Source of the DNA: an uncultured Clostridia bacterium
Lineage (GTDB): Bacteria > Bacillota > Clostridia > Oscillospirales > Ruminococcaceae
Direction of reading: 5' to 3'
NCBI GenBank assembly: GCA_946545645.1
Contig: CAMNNQ010000153.1
Span: 1 to 55,173 of the forward strand
Length of the DNA: 55,173 bases
Position numbers and translations under genes: made by a program. The notes beneath the pieces are model-generated. The model had not been told where the DNA came from and did no database searches. It saw only the letters and a program-made list of their open reading frames with translations. Below are positions 43,751-51,454 of this stretch, one piece after another. Every line of letters begins with the position of its first letter. Positions within the stretch are counted from its first letter, which is position 1.

Positions 43751-43795
43751 GCCTCACTATCCCGGTTGTTCGGGAAAGTGAGGCTTTCTTTGTTT
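43751..43795 (+). terminator. Terminator after the pseudoknotted RNA
   Basis: GCCTCACT...CCCG pairs with CGGG...AGTGAGGC (43751-43784), followed by TTTCTTTGTTT. It closes the RNA candidate and the upstream operon. Confidence 0.8.
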
Positions 43796-43885
43796 ACACA
43801 ATCAAAATGGCTGTCTATGACAGCAAGATATCCCTGACCTTCGTTTTGTCTTTCACTTACGAAAAAACAAAACGGAGGTACATAT
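43796..43885 (+). promoter_or_regulatory. Leader of the sigma-like gene with two hairpins
   Basis: GCTGTC-TAT-GACAGC (about 43811-43825) and CGTTTTG...CAAAACG (about 43846-43873) stand just before the GGAGG site at 43874. The second could hide or expose the ribosome site. No clear sigma-A promoter was found in this gap. Confidence 0.4.
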
Positions 43886-44299
43886 ATGACTTTTAACTAT
43901 AACCTTGAAAAAGCTAAATTTGATAAGCAGTGGGAGAAACTGAGAGAAGAATACATAGCTGCAGGAATGACAGAAGAACAGATAAAGGCAATCTATGAGT
44001 ACGACTGGAATGAATTCAACAGAAACCGGGCCTATTATCGCCACAGCCTGCCGCTAAGTGAAGCAATGTCGCTTTCCGTAACTGATACATATTCGTCAGA
44101 GGATCTGCTTGACTGGATAGAAGAAATTAATGATATCGTTATCTATACGAAGCTGAGGGCGGCCCCGAAGGAGAAATTGATAGCCTACACGCTTCATAAT
44201 TTTTATGGCTATACAGCCTTGCAGATTTCGTCAAAGCTTATGAAAAACCGGCGCTCAGTTTGTCGCTGGATTGGTGAAATCGCTGAATTACTAAAATAA
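43886..44299 (+). CDS. Sigma-70 region-4-like regulator of the element
   Basis: 137 residues after CGGAGGTAC. The N-terminus (FNYNLEKAKFDKQWEKLREEY, AAGMTEEQIKAIYEYDWNEFN) is the pattern of small sigma-like proteins standard in Clostridia ICEs. The C-terminus (YTALQISSKLMKNRRSVCRWIGEI) is a helix-turn-helix like sigma region 4. It lacks a clear region 2, so it is more likely an accessory regulator than a full sigma factor. It lies between the RNA candidate and the GC-rich region before the toxin/recombinase genes. Confidence 0.75.
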   Translation: MTFNYNLEKAKFDKQWEKLREEYIAAGMTEEQIKAIYEYDWNEFNRNRAYYRHSLPLSEAMSLSVTDTYSSEDLLDWIEEINDIVIYTKLRAAPKEKLIAYTLHNFYGYTALQISSKLMKNRRSVCRWIGEIAELLK

Positions 44300-44749
44300 A
44301 TGGCCAAAAAGGGCTTTCCCGTGGCCTAGTTTATGAAGGCAAAATAGAGCCTTCTGTATCTTGACAATAGAATAGCAGCAACATAGGTACGTCATTCCTG
44401 CGGCCGGTCAAAATCTCGGCAGCCACCGAAGCGATACGCCATGACCTCGAACGGGCGAGCGAACAATATCTGCTTCAATCCCGGGACAGCTTCCCGGGAG
44501 GCCATGAAACGCAGGAGGATAATGATACTTCCGCCCAGCCACAGACACAAGCAATGGGGACGGCTCTGCGAGACCCGCAGAGGGGTGAGATGCCCATGAG
44601 AACGGTACGCTGCCGTTCGCCTTTGTTGTTCCGGTCGCAACGGGTGCCGAGGGCAAATATTGCGAAAAGGCAAAACGATTATTACGGCGGTTTGCCATAA
44701 TGACAGACCGCCGTTTATTTTACATATCTATAATTCAGGAGGAAACATA
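44300..44749 (+). other. GC-rich, hairpin-dense region with no convincing gene
   Basis: About 450 bases. Hairpins: GAAGGC/GCCTTC-type (near 44335-44354), CCCGGGA/TCCCGGG (44480-44498), CTCTGCG/CGCAGAG (44564-44582) and GAACGGTA/TGCCGTTC (44600-44618), then a terminator (44684). A TTGACA stands at 44361 but no good -10 follows. Minus-strand frames here have no ribosome site and odd composition. The stretch looks like a conserved noncoding RNA or a regulatory block common to this ICE type. Confidence 0.45.
44684..44722 (+). terminator. Terminator before the MazF region
   Basis: ACGGCGGT (44684-44691) pairs with ACCGCCGT (44707-44714), followed by TTATTTTA. Confidence 0.7.
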
Positions 44750-44944
44750 ATGTACGAAAAACAGAATATGAGTGATCAGGAACGGATGAAAGCAATCCGT
44801 GAATGGGAACAAATTAGAAAAAGGATTACTGCATCGACGACTAAGCCTTCGCCTTGTCGCAAATGCATATGGGCAGACGTAACTTCAGGTAAAATCCTTT
44901 GTTCAAGGAACTGCAAGAAAATGAGGTGCTTTTCACACAAATGA
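44750..44944 (+). CDS. Small Cys-containing protein upstream of MazF
   Basis: Start taken as ATG 44750 after CAGGAGGAAAC. 64 residues: a helical N-terminus (MSDQERMKAIREWEQIRKR), then CRKCIWADV and CSRNCKKMRCFSHK, a possible zinc cluster. It overlaps the toxin gene by four bases (ATGA), the position normally held by MazE, but it has no AbrB-type fold. It may be an unrelated antitoxin or an independent small protein. Confidence 0.65.
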   Translation: MYEKQNMSDQERMKAIREWEQIRKRITASTTKPSPCRKCIWADVTSGKILCSRNCKKMRCFSHK

Positions 44945-45300
44945 AAGAAATAAAGGGAATAAAACGCGGAGAAATTTACTATGCGAACCTTAACCCGATT
45001 CAAGGATCAGAACAGGGTGGTATTAGGCCCGTACTGATTATTCAAAATGATGTGGGAAACAAGTATAGCAATACGGTTATAGTCGCACCGATAACAACCG
45101 CCAGGAAGCGCAGCTATCCCACTCACGTTAAGGTTGGAGAAGATAGCGGCCTGCTGCCCGATTGCGTAGTTCTGACAGAACAGATCAGAACGTTAGACAA
45201 ATGCAGATTAATGGTTCGTCTCGGTTCTGTAAACAGCGAGGTAATGAAAGAGGTCAACAGGTGTATAAAGATCAGTTTGGGGGTTTATGATAATGAATAA
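44941..45300 (+). CDS. MazF/PemK-type mRNA interferase
   Basis: Start taken as ATG 44941, overlapping the previous stop. About 119 residues. IKRGEIYYANLNPIQGSEQGGIRPVLI, NTVIVAPITTARK and LTEQIRTLDKCRL are the classic MazF/NdoA fold and active-site segments (Arg, Thr, Gln-Ile-Arg). It cuts RNA at short sequences. No canonical MazE is present; candidates for control are the 64-residue protein before it and the 57-residue protein after it. The next small gene overlaps by eight bases. Such toxins often stabilise elements. Confidence 0.9.
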   Translation: MKEIKGIKRGEIYYANLNPIQGSEQGGIRPVLIIQNDVGNKYSNTVIVAPITTARKRSYPTHVKVGEDSGLLPDCVVLTEQIRTLDKCRLMVRLGSVNSEVMKEVNRCIKISLGVYDNE

Positions 45301-45466
45301 ACCGGGGCAGGATAAATATATGGAAGCGGTCATACATTCATTTATATTTGACCGCTTTACCTTTCTTTCCCAAAACGAAAAGGAAAGAATCGAATCCAGA
45401 GTCAAAGATCGTTTAGAAGAAGTATGCTCGGAGACCGCCGAAGAAAGAAGGTGTTCGGATGATTAA
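45293..45466 (+). CDS. Small acidic protein coupled to MazF
   Basis: 57 residues; ATG lies inside the MazF end. Helical: YMEAVIHSFIFDRFTFLSQNEKERIESRVKDR then an acidic tail. It could be an antitoxin placed after the toxin, but no DNA-binding motif is visible. It overlaps the next small gene by eight bases, continuing a chain of coupled reading frames. Confidence 0.6.
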   Translation: MNKPGQDKYMEAVIHSFIFDRFTFLSQNEKERIESRVKDRLEEVCSETAEERRCSDD

Positions 45467-45566
45467 GTTTGCAGTGGGAACGATCCTCGGTGCAGCCGTG
45501 GGCGTTATATCAATGTGCTTATGCATAGCTGCCGGAAATGCAGATAAAAGAAACGGAATCCGATAG
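45459..45566 (+). CDS. DUF3789-like small membrane protein
   Basis: 35 residues: IKFAVGTILGAAVGVISMCLCIAAG then DKRNGIR. This is the DUF3789 form: a single glycine-rich membrane helix ending in MCLCIA and a charged tail, common in Clostridia elements near recombination genes. Function unknown. Translation is probably coupled to the 57-residue gene. Confidence 0.7.
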   Translation: MIKFAVGTILGAAVGVISMCLCIAAGNADKRNGIR

Positions 45567-45592
45567 AGATACTATTCACAAGATACTGCGGC

Positions 45593-45673
45593 TTTTTTTG
45601 TTGGGTTTGGTGATACCAAATCCGCAGGATCTGTGGTATCCTTGTTGGTAAAACAGAGCAGGAGGTGAGGAAG
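45593..45673 (+). promoter_or_regulatory. Conserved leader before recombinase 1
   Basis: TTTTTTGTTGG...TTGGTGA...AAATCC...GCAGG...TGTGGTAT...TTGGTA...GGAGGTGA. The same order of motifs precedes recombinase 2 (47293-47365), and TGTGGTAT also precedes the 17617 gene. GATACC and GGTATC form a dyad here. It may bind a shared regulator; a standard sigma-A promoter is not clear. Confidence 0.5.
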
Positions 45674-47218
45674 ATGCCGACATTAACAGTAATAGAAGCG
45701 ACCAAACATGAAAGAACAGAAAAGGTGAAATGCGCCGCTTACTGTAGAGTGTCTTCCTCTTCCGAAGATCAGCTCAATTCCTATCAGGCTCAGATCAGAT
45801 ACTTCAGCGGATTGTTCGCAGACTCGGAAACAGAAGAACTTGTAGAGGTGTATGCCGACGAAGGAATTTCAGGCACAAGCGCATTAAAGCGAGCCGAGTT
45901 TCAGCGGATGATGGCTGACTGCCGGAGGGGAAAGATCGACAGGATATATACGAAATCAATAAGCCGATTCGCCCGAAACTACAAGGACAGCCTTGAAGCC
46001 CTCCGGGAACTGCGGGAGCTTGGGGTTTCCGTATATTTTGAAGAACAGAACATAGATACCATAAAGACCACCGATGAGATGCTGATCGTAGTATTAAGCA
46101 ACCTTGCACAGCAGGAATCGGTATCCATATCTCAAAACCTAAGATGGAGTGTCAAGAAAAGAATGCAGAAAGGCATCTATGAGCAAAGTACTCCTCCCTA
46201 CGGATACCGAAAAGAAAACGGTCAGCTTGTTATTGATGACGATGAGGCTGAGATCGTAAAGGACATCTTCGGATGGTATCTAAGCGGTGTCGGTATAAGG
46301 TCTATCGCTGCAAGGCTGAACAATCGGGGTGTCCCGACCGGAAACAACGGTAGCAGATGGCACAATCACCCGGTTACATATATTCTCACAAATGAGAGAT
46401 ACACAGGCAATTCGCTTCTGCAAAAAACATATAAAACAGATACTCTTCCATTCAGAAGCAAGAAGAACAAAGGTGAAAAGGAAAAGTATTTTGTGAAGGA
46501 TACGCATGAAGCTATAATATCACAGGAGGATTATGATAAGGTGCAGACTCTGATGAAAGAGCGAGGAAAGCTCTACTACAGGGAGAACGGCACCTTGTCG
46601 GTATTCCATAAGATGATTAAATGTGCCGGATGCGGCAAGACATATATAAGGAAAACGGTCAGAGGAAAGGTGTATTGGGTCTGCGCAACTCACGATCTTG
46701 ATGCCGAAGCCTGTACCAGTCCGAGAATACCCGAAGAAAAGCTCAGAGCAGCCTTTGTCACAATGGTACGGAAACTGAAAAAGCATAGCCTTGAAATACT
46801 GATCCCGCTTCGCAAGTCATTGAGAGAATTGAAGTTTAGAGGATTGGGAGCTGACGAGAAAGTGCTTGACATCCATAAGGATGTAGCGAAGATGAAAGAA
46901 CAGCAGGCCGTCATAGCAGAACTGAGGACCAAAGGATATCTGTCGGAAGATAAGTATCAGCAGCAGACCTCGGATCTGACCTCAAAGATCAAAAGGCTGA
47001 AGGACAAGCTCCGAAAGTATGACAAGGCGTATGATGATGACAAGTCGCTCAATACACTTGATGAGCTGATTGAAACCATAAATGATATCGCGGTGCCGAT
47101 CACGGATTTCAGCGATGAGCTGTTCTCAGAGATCGTATCGGATATTACAGTAACAGACGGCAGCACGATAAAATTCAATCTTAACGGAAATCTCAGCTTT
47201 AATGAGAAACTTATATAG
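45674..47218 (+). CDS. Large serine recombinase 1
   Basis: Start taken as ATG 45674 after CAGGAGGTGAGG. About 514 residues. AAYCRVSSSSEDQL holds the catalytic Ser, YADEGISGTSALKRAEFQ and SISRFARN follow; then the Recombinase domain (PPYGYRKENGQLV, SRWHNHPVTYILTNERYTG), a zinc ribbon (CAGCGKTYIRK...CATHDLD), and a coiled-coil-like tail. This is the integrase/excisionase class of Clostridia ICEs. It is the first of three recombinase genes in a row and probably acts with the other two. Confidence 0.93.
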   Translation: MPTLTVIEATKHERTEKVKCAAYCRVSSSSEDQLNSYQAQIRYFSGLFADSETEELVEVYADEGISGTSALKRAEFQRMMADCRRGKIDRIYTKSISRFARNYKDSLEALRELRELGVSVYFEEQNIDTIKTTDEMLIVVLSNLAQQESVSISQNLRWSVKKRMQKGIYEQSTPPYGYRKENGQLVIDDDEAEIVKDIFGWYLSGVGIRSIAARLNNRGVPTGNNGSRWHNHPVTYILTNERYTGNSLLQKTYKTDTLPFRSKKNKGEKEKYFVKDTHEAIISQEDYDKVQTLMKERGKLYYRENGTLSVFHKMIKCAGCGKTYIRKTVRGKVYWVCATHDLDAEACTSPRIPEEKLRAAFVTMVRKLKKHSLEILIPLRKSLRELKFRGLGADEKVLDIHKDVAKMKEQQAVIAELRTKGYLSEDKYQQQTSDLTSKIKRLKDKLRKYDKAYDDDKSLNTLDELIETINDIAVPITDFSDELFSEIVSDITVTDGSTIKFNLNGNLSFNEKLI

Positions 47219-47229
47219 CCCCCTTGAAG

Positions 47230-47259
47230 ATGAGTCGGTTACAAAAAGAAACCGACTCA
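47230..47259 (+). terminator. Hairpin between recombinases 1 and 2
   Basis: ATGAGTCGGTT pairs with AACCGACTCAT (11 bp) around an A-rich loop; only TTCCTG follows. It may attenuate expression rather than end it. Confidence 0.5.
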
Positions 47260-47292
47260 TTCCTGATGAAGCTTTGGTCAAAGATCAGAGCT

Positions 47293-47365
47293 GTTTTTTG
47301 TTGGTATTGGTGAATGGAAATCCTCCTGCAGCTGTGGTATAGTTGGTAGATAAGGAGGTGAAATC
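47293..47365 (+). promoter_or_regulatory. Conserved leader before recombinase 2
   Basis: Shares with the recombinase 1 leader TTTTTTGTTGG, TTGGTGA, AAATCC, GCAG, TGTGGTAT, TTGGTA and GGAGGTGA in the same order. TATAGT overlaps the TGTGGTAT motif but no good -35 stands at the normal distance. Confidence 0.5.
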
Positions 47366-48241
47366 ATGGGCAAAAAGAGACAGACACCATTCGGATATGG
47401 GATATCCGATGGCAAAATATACATAGACAGCAAGGAAGCCGAAACAGTCAGCCGTATCTTTGAGCAGTACGCCAAAGGGAGATCAATGCTCGAAATCACG
47501 AAGCTGCTAAACGACGATGGCATACGGTTCTGCGAAGAAAGGCCCCAATGGAATAAGGGAATGGTCAAACGGATAATCGATGACACCAGGTATCTCGGTC
47601 AGAAGCCGTATCCAAGACTCATCAGCGATGACCTGTTCAGCAGAGCAGAATCCAAGAAGAACAGCAAAACCAAGGCTGTAGTGCTTAACACTATGCCGGA
47701 TGACATAAAAACGGTGTATAAGATGACATACTGCAAGGAATGCGGCGGAAGACTCACAAGGACAAAAGACAGATGGACTTGCCGGAATCCCGAATGCAGA
47801 GAGCTTGACTATATGCTGACGGATCAGATGATAGTTTCGGCCTTGATCAACATTCTGAATTCATGCATTGCCAATCCCTCGCTTCTTGAAAGCGGCGGGA
47901 GCGTATCGGAGTACAAGCCGAGCATAGATGTAATGCGTAAGCAGAATGAGATCGGGATGATGCTTGATTCGCCTAACATTGACATTGAGAGGATAAAAGC
48001 AGGGCTGTATGAACTTGCTCAACTCAAGTATGACTGCTGCTGTCACGATAATGATTACTGCAAGACCGAACAGCTTCAGAAGCTGCTCTGCGGCAGAGAA
48101 CAACTGAATACACTTGATAATGGCTTGCTGAAGATCTGCATAAGGCGGATCTTGGTAAGCCATTTCTGCACTATAGAGGCAGAATTCATAAACGGTATAA
48201 CCGTACAGAATATAACGGAAAGGAGAAACAACGATGCCTGA
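47366..48241 (+). CDS. Recombinase-domain protein without a catalytic domain
   Basis: 291 residues after AAGGAGGTGAAATC. It starts directly in the Recombinase domain (TPFGYGISDGKI, ETVSRIFEQYAKG, MVKRIIDDTRYLGQKPYP), then a zinc ribbon (CKECGGRLTR...CRNPECRELD) and a helical tail. The resolvase catalytic domain with its Ser is absent, and no remains of it are seen upstream, so this is probably a true accessory subunit rather than a broken gene. Its last bases overlap recombinase 3. It may give the complex a second DNA-binding specificity. Confidence 0.87.
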   Translation: MGKKRQTPFGYGISDGKIYIDSKEAETVSRIFEQYAKGRSMLEITKLLNDDGIRFCEERPQWNKGMVKRIIDDTRYLGQKPYPRLISDDLFSRAESKKNSKTKAVVLNTMPDDIKTVYKMTYCKECGGRLTRTKDRWTCRNPECRELDYMLTDQMIVSALINILNSCIANPSLLESGGSVSEYKPSIDVMRKQNEIGMMLDSPNIDIERIKAGLYELAQLKYDCCCHDNDYCKTEQLQKLLCGREQLNTLDNGLLKICIRRILVSHFCTIEAEFINGITVQNITERRNNDA

Positions 48242-49859
48242 AGTGATAACGATCCCTGCGCAGAGAGAACTTGTAGCCAAGCAGGATAAGTATCATCAGC
48301 AGCGGGTAGCAGCCTACTGCCGCGTCAGCACCGAGCTGGAGGAACAGCAGAACAGCTTTCAGATGCAGGTGAGCTACTATACCGACTATATCAGTAAGAA
48401 CAAGGAATGGAAACTCGCAGGCATATATGCAGATGAAGGCCTCTCCGGTACCGATGTTGAAAAGAGAGACGGATTCAAGAAGATGATCAAGGACTGTCGT
48501 AACAAGAAGATAGACCTTATCCTCTGCAAATCCTTCAGCCGTTTTTCAAGAAACAATCTCCAGTTCATTAAATATGTCAGAGAACTGAAAGACCTCGGGA
48601 TCGGGATAATCTTCGAGAAGGAAAACATCAATACGCTGACGGCACAGAGCGAGTTTATGATAGCCCTGTATGCATCATTTGCTCAGGCCGAATCCGAATC
48701 CATAAGTCAGAATGTGTCCTGGGGTATAGAAAAAGGCTTCCGGGACGGTAAGCCGAAATACAACTTCAAATATCTGTTCGGATACAAGCGGAACGATGAG
48801 GGAAAACCGGAAATAGTCCAAGATGAGGCTGAAGTCGTAAGGAAAATATATAGGATGTTTCTTGATGGATACAGCACAAGGGATATTGCCAATATAGTAT
48901 CAGAGGATGAGGCGGTTAGAACAAGACTGACATGGAAATCCGAATACGGAAAATGGAAATCCGGTAGAATACTGTCGATCCTTCGTAACGAGAAATATGT
49001 CGGAGATATAATGTGTCAAAAGACCTTTACCAAAGACTGCATATCTCACAAGCAGATAAAGAATAACGGAGAGAGAAACAAGTATCTGATAAAGGATGCC
49101 CATGAAGCTATTATAGACAGAGATACATTTAACATGGTGCAGAACGAGCTTGCCCGGAGAGCTGCCAAGCGTAAGAAAAGTGATAAGTGCATTACCGAGC
49201 AGGGCAAGTATTCAAGCAAATACGCTTTGACCGAATTGATGATCTGCGGAGAATGCGGATCGGCATATAAGCGATGCACATGGAACGTACACGGCAAGAA
49301 ATCAATTGTATGGCGCTGTATCAGCCGTCTGGATCACGGCAGCAAATACTGCAAGCACTCGCCCACCATGCACGAGGACAAGCTCCACAGCGCAATAATT
49401 CGGGCTGTGAACGAGTATTATGAATCGGCAGTCGATATCAGAGAGATACTCAACGGAGCAGTTGATGAAGTGATAGCCGGAGCGAGTCACCATGAGATAA
49501 GGCAGATAGAACAGCGGCTCAAGGAAATCGATAAGGCAAGGAGCAAACTTGTTGAGCTGATCTCCGGTGGCGAAATGACCCCGGACAGCTTCGATGCCGA
49601 ATTCGCGGCGCTGTTTGATGAGGAACAAACCTTGAATGGCAGACTGACATCGCTCAGACAGACAGCTATACAGACTGAACAGCAGCAGATAGATCTCGCA
49701 ATTGCGAAAGAGGAAATATCACAGGCTCCCTTAAAGCTCACAGACTTTGATGATATCCTTATGAGGAAGCTGATCGAATGCGTGAAAGTAATAAGCAAAC
49801 ATGAGATCATAGTTATCTTCAAAGGTGGATATGAGATGGATGCGAGTGTCGAAGAATAA
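48234..49859 (+). CDS. Large serine recombinase 3
   Basis: 541 residues; ATG overlaps the previous stop by eight bases. VAAYCRVSTELEEQQNS holds the catalytic Ser; YADEGLSGTDVEKRDGF and KSFSRFSRN follow; then the Recombinase domain (YLFGYKRNDEGKPEI, SGRILSILRNEKYVGD), a zinc ribbon (CGECGSAYKRC), and a coiled-coil. Together with recombinase 1 and the catalytic-less protein it forms a three-gene module. Which of the two active enzymes does integration cannot be told from sequence. Confidence 0.93.
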   Translation: MPEVITIPAQRELVAKQDKYHQQRVAAYCRVSTELEEQQNSFQMQVSYYTDYISKNKEWKLAGIYADEGLSGTDVEKRDGFKKMIKDCRNKKIDLILCKSFSRFSRNNLQFIKYVRELKDLGIGIIFEKENINTLTAQSEFMIALYASFAQAESESISQNVSWGIEKGFRDGKPKYNFKYLFGYKRNDEGKPEIVQDEAEVVRKIYRMFLDGYSTRDIANIVSEDEAVRTRLTWKSEYGKWKSGRILSILRNEKYVGDIMCQKTFTKDCISHKQIKNNGERNKYLIKDAHEAIIDRDTFNMVQNELARRAAKRKKSDKCITEQGKYSSKYALTELMICGECGSAYKRCTWNVHGKKSIVWRCISRLDHGSKYCKHSPTMHEDKLHSAIIRAVNEYYESAVDIREILNGAVDEVIAGASHHEIRQIEQRLKEIDKARSKLVELISGGEMTPDSFDAEFAALFDEEQTLNGRLTSLRQTAIQTEQQQIDLAIAKEEISQAPLKLTDFDDILMRKLIECVKVISKHEIIVIFKGGYEMDASVEE

Positions 49860-49870
49860 GTGAAAAATAT

Positions 49871-49899
49871 AACGGCTTGCTCAAGGCAGGCCGTTTTTT
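49871..49899 (+). terminator. Terminator after the recombinase genes
   Basis: A 10-bp stem (49871-49880 with 49886-49895, one G-T pair), loop TCAAG, then TTTT. Confidence 0.8.
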
Positions 49900-49915
49900 G
49901 ATTGGAGGTGAAATA

Positions 49916-50236
49916 ATGTATTATAGGGGTTTCTTTATTGACATCAGTTCGGACTGTACTGAATGCATCAGATTCGGAGATTGTTCCAAGCGAACCAAAA
50001 AAGCAAGCTGCAGTTTTTATTCCGTTAGGATTTTTGAAAGCGAACTTAAAGCTTACGAATTTCATAGCTTTGAGTGTAGCAGCATAGATGGTGGAGAAAA
50101 CATGGCAATGCAGTTGATCGATAATTTCTTCTATGAATATATCGATGACTACCTTGAATGGGTTGAAGAAAATGACATAAGTCCATCTTACGACTTCCTG
50201 CATGCTGCGTATGTCCATGATTTTATGTATGAATAG
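49916..50236 (+). CDS. Hypothetical protein after the recombinases
   Basis: Start taken as ATG 49916 after TTGGAGGTG; a longer in-frame start lacks a site. About 106 residues: YYRGFFIDISSDCTECIRFGDCS, a Cys pair, then an acidic helical end (FFYEYIDDYLEWVEEN). Could be a small zinc or partner-binding protein. No family recognised. Confidence 0.6.
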   Translation: MYYRGFFIDISSDCTECIRFGDCSKRTKKASCSFYSVRIFESELKAYEFHSFECSSIDGGENMAMQLIDNFFYEYIDDYLEWVEENDISPSYDFLHAAYVHDFMYE

Positions 50237-50485
50237 CATAATGGGTTGAAAACAATGCATTGTCGATGATTTATATATAGCTTACCTCCTTTCACGCCGA
50301 AGTTTTTTTGCTCTCTTCGGCGTGGTTGTCTCCTTTCTTTATATAGACCGGCAGCAGTATGTTGCCGGGCACTTTACATAAGCAATTATACTATAAATCG
50401 AACTTGAATATCGCCATTTATGTTGACAAATAAACATACAATGTGTATAATATAGATATCAACTTTAATCTCGGAGGTAATAACA
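50237..50485 (+). other. Intergenic region with hairpins and a consensus promoter
   Basis: No gene. Hairpins: CACGCCGAAG/CTTCGGCGTG (50294-50325) and CCGGCA/TGCCGG (50348-50368). The first has its T-run in the loop, so it would terminate poorly in either direction. The promoter at 50423-50451 follows. Confidence 0.6.
50423..50451 (+). promoter_or_regulatory. Perfect-consensus sigma-A promoter
   Basis: TTGACA (50423-50428), 17-base spacer, TATAAT (50446-50451). This predicts strong constitutive expression of the histone-tail-like protein. Confidence 0.9.
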
Positions 50486-50890
50486 ATGCCAAGAAAGAAG
50501 AAAACTGAAACCACACCCGTTGCTGAGACCAAGGTAGAGGTTGTAACTGAAGCTGTTAAGAAAACAGTTGCTGAGGCTCCTGCAGCTGCTAAGAAGTCTA
50601 CAAAGAAGCCTGCAGCAAAAGCAAAGAAAGCTGCACCTGTCAAAAAGACTGCTCCTGCAAAGACAGCAGCGAAGAAGGCTTCTGCAAAAAAGGCTGATCC
50701 GAAGATCAAAGTCAAGGTTCAGTTTGGCGATGCAGAATATGACATCGATGAGATTACCCAAAAGGTTGCAAAGGCATGTAAGAAAAGCGTGAATGGCAAT
50801 GTCAAGACCGTTGAGATCTACGTTAAGCCCGAGGACGGCGCAGCATATTTTGTTGTTAACTCCGATGTCTCTGACAAAATTGATTTGTAA
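50486..50890 (+). CDS. DUF6465-like protein with histone-H1-like tail
   Basis: 134 residues after CGGAGGTAATAAC. The first ~75 residues are Lys/Ala/Pro-rich (KKSTKKPAAKAKKAAPVKK), like histone H1 tails and bacterial Hc1-type proteins; the last ~60 form a small domain (VQFGDAEYDIDEITQKV, EIYVKPEDGAAYFVVN) of the DUF6465 type. It probably binds DNA or RNA through the basic tail. The consensus promoter upstream suggests high amounts. It may package or protect element DNA; that is inference. Confidence 0.75.
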   Translation: MPRKKKTETTPVAETKVEVVTEAVKKTVAEAPAAAKKSTKKPAAKAKKAAPVKKTAPAKTAAKKASAKKADPKIKVKVQFGDAEYDIDEITQKVAKACKKSVNGNVKTVEIYVKPEDGAAYFVVNSDVSDKIDL

Positions 50891-50955
50891 TAATATTGGC
50901 GGGAACAGCTTAGGTTGTTCCCGTTATTTATAAATACAGAAAAGGAGTATATCAA

Positions 50956-51447
50956 ATGAGTACAAAGAAAAGGGAAATCTATAACTGCAGAGGCAAATCA
51001 ATTGCTACCGGTGAATGGATGTACGGTAATGTTTTCTTCATTGGAACCAAGGCATTCATACTTTCACCTCCGAATAACAAAAGGGCAACAACCGTGTTGG
51101 ATCGCCTCGGTGAATATGCTGCGGAGATTGACCCCAAGACTATAGGAAGATATATCGGAGAATCCGGTACTGATGGGAATTCGATATATGAAGGGGATAT
51201 TATTCTTGAAGAAATCGGCTACGGCAGGGAGCTTGAACCCGGCGATGCTGCTGAGTGCTATTACCTTATAAAATGGGTAGATAAGTACAACTCGTTTCTC
51301 CCTGTTCCCTTTGAGAACGGAAAGCTCTATAAGGATCTTCATCTGCACCTCGAAACTATGAAAGCAATAAGGTACGTTCCGCATTATGTTGTGGGCAATG
51401 TTTTTGATAATTCTCTTGAAGAATTCGAAAGTAAATATGTAGAATAG
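50956..51447 (+). CDS. YopX-like protein
   Basis: 163 residues after AAAAGGAGTA. CRGKSIATGEWMYGN, EIDPKTIGRYIGESGTDG and SIYEGDIILEE follow the YopX pattern known from phages and mobile elements (beta-rich, RNA-binding-like fold suspected). Function in the family is unknown. It is followed by the first of the two related direct-repeat regions. Confidence 0.8.
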   Translation: MSTKKREIYNCRGKSIATGEWMYGNVFFIGTKAFILSPPNNKRATTVLDRLGEYAAEIDPKTIGRYIGESGTDGNSIYEGDIILEEIGYGRELEPGDAAECYYLIKWVDKYNSFLPVPFENGKLYKDLHLHLETMKAIRYVPHYVVGNVFDNSLEEFESKYVE

Positions 51448-51454
51448 TCAAAAG

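Noticed and set aside
43886-44299. Full sigma factor
   Set aside because: Only a region-4-like helix-turn-helix is seen; region 2 is not recognisable.
44408-44698. Minus-strand frames in the GC-rich block (96 and 93 residues)
   Set aside because: No ribosome site, composition set by hairpins, and two overlapping frames of similar length. Better explained as noncoding structure.
47366-48241. Broken recombinase gene missing its N-terminus by frameshift
   Set aside because: It has its own strong ribosome site and leader, and the upstream 140 bases contain no catalytic-domain remains in any frame.
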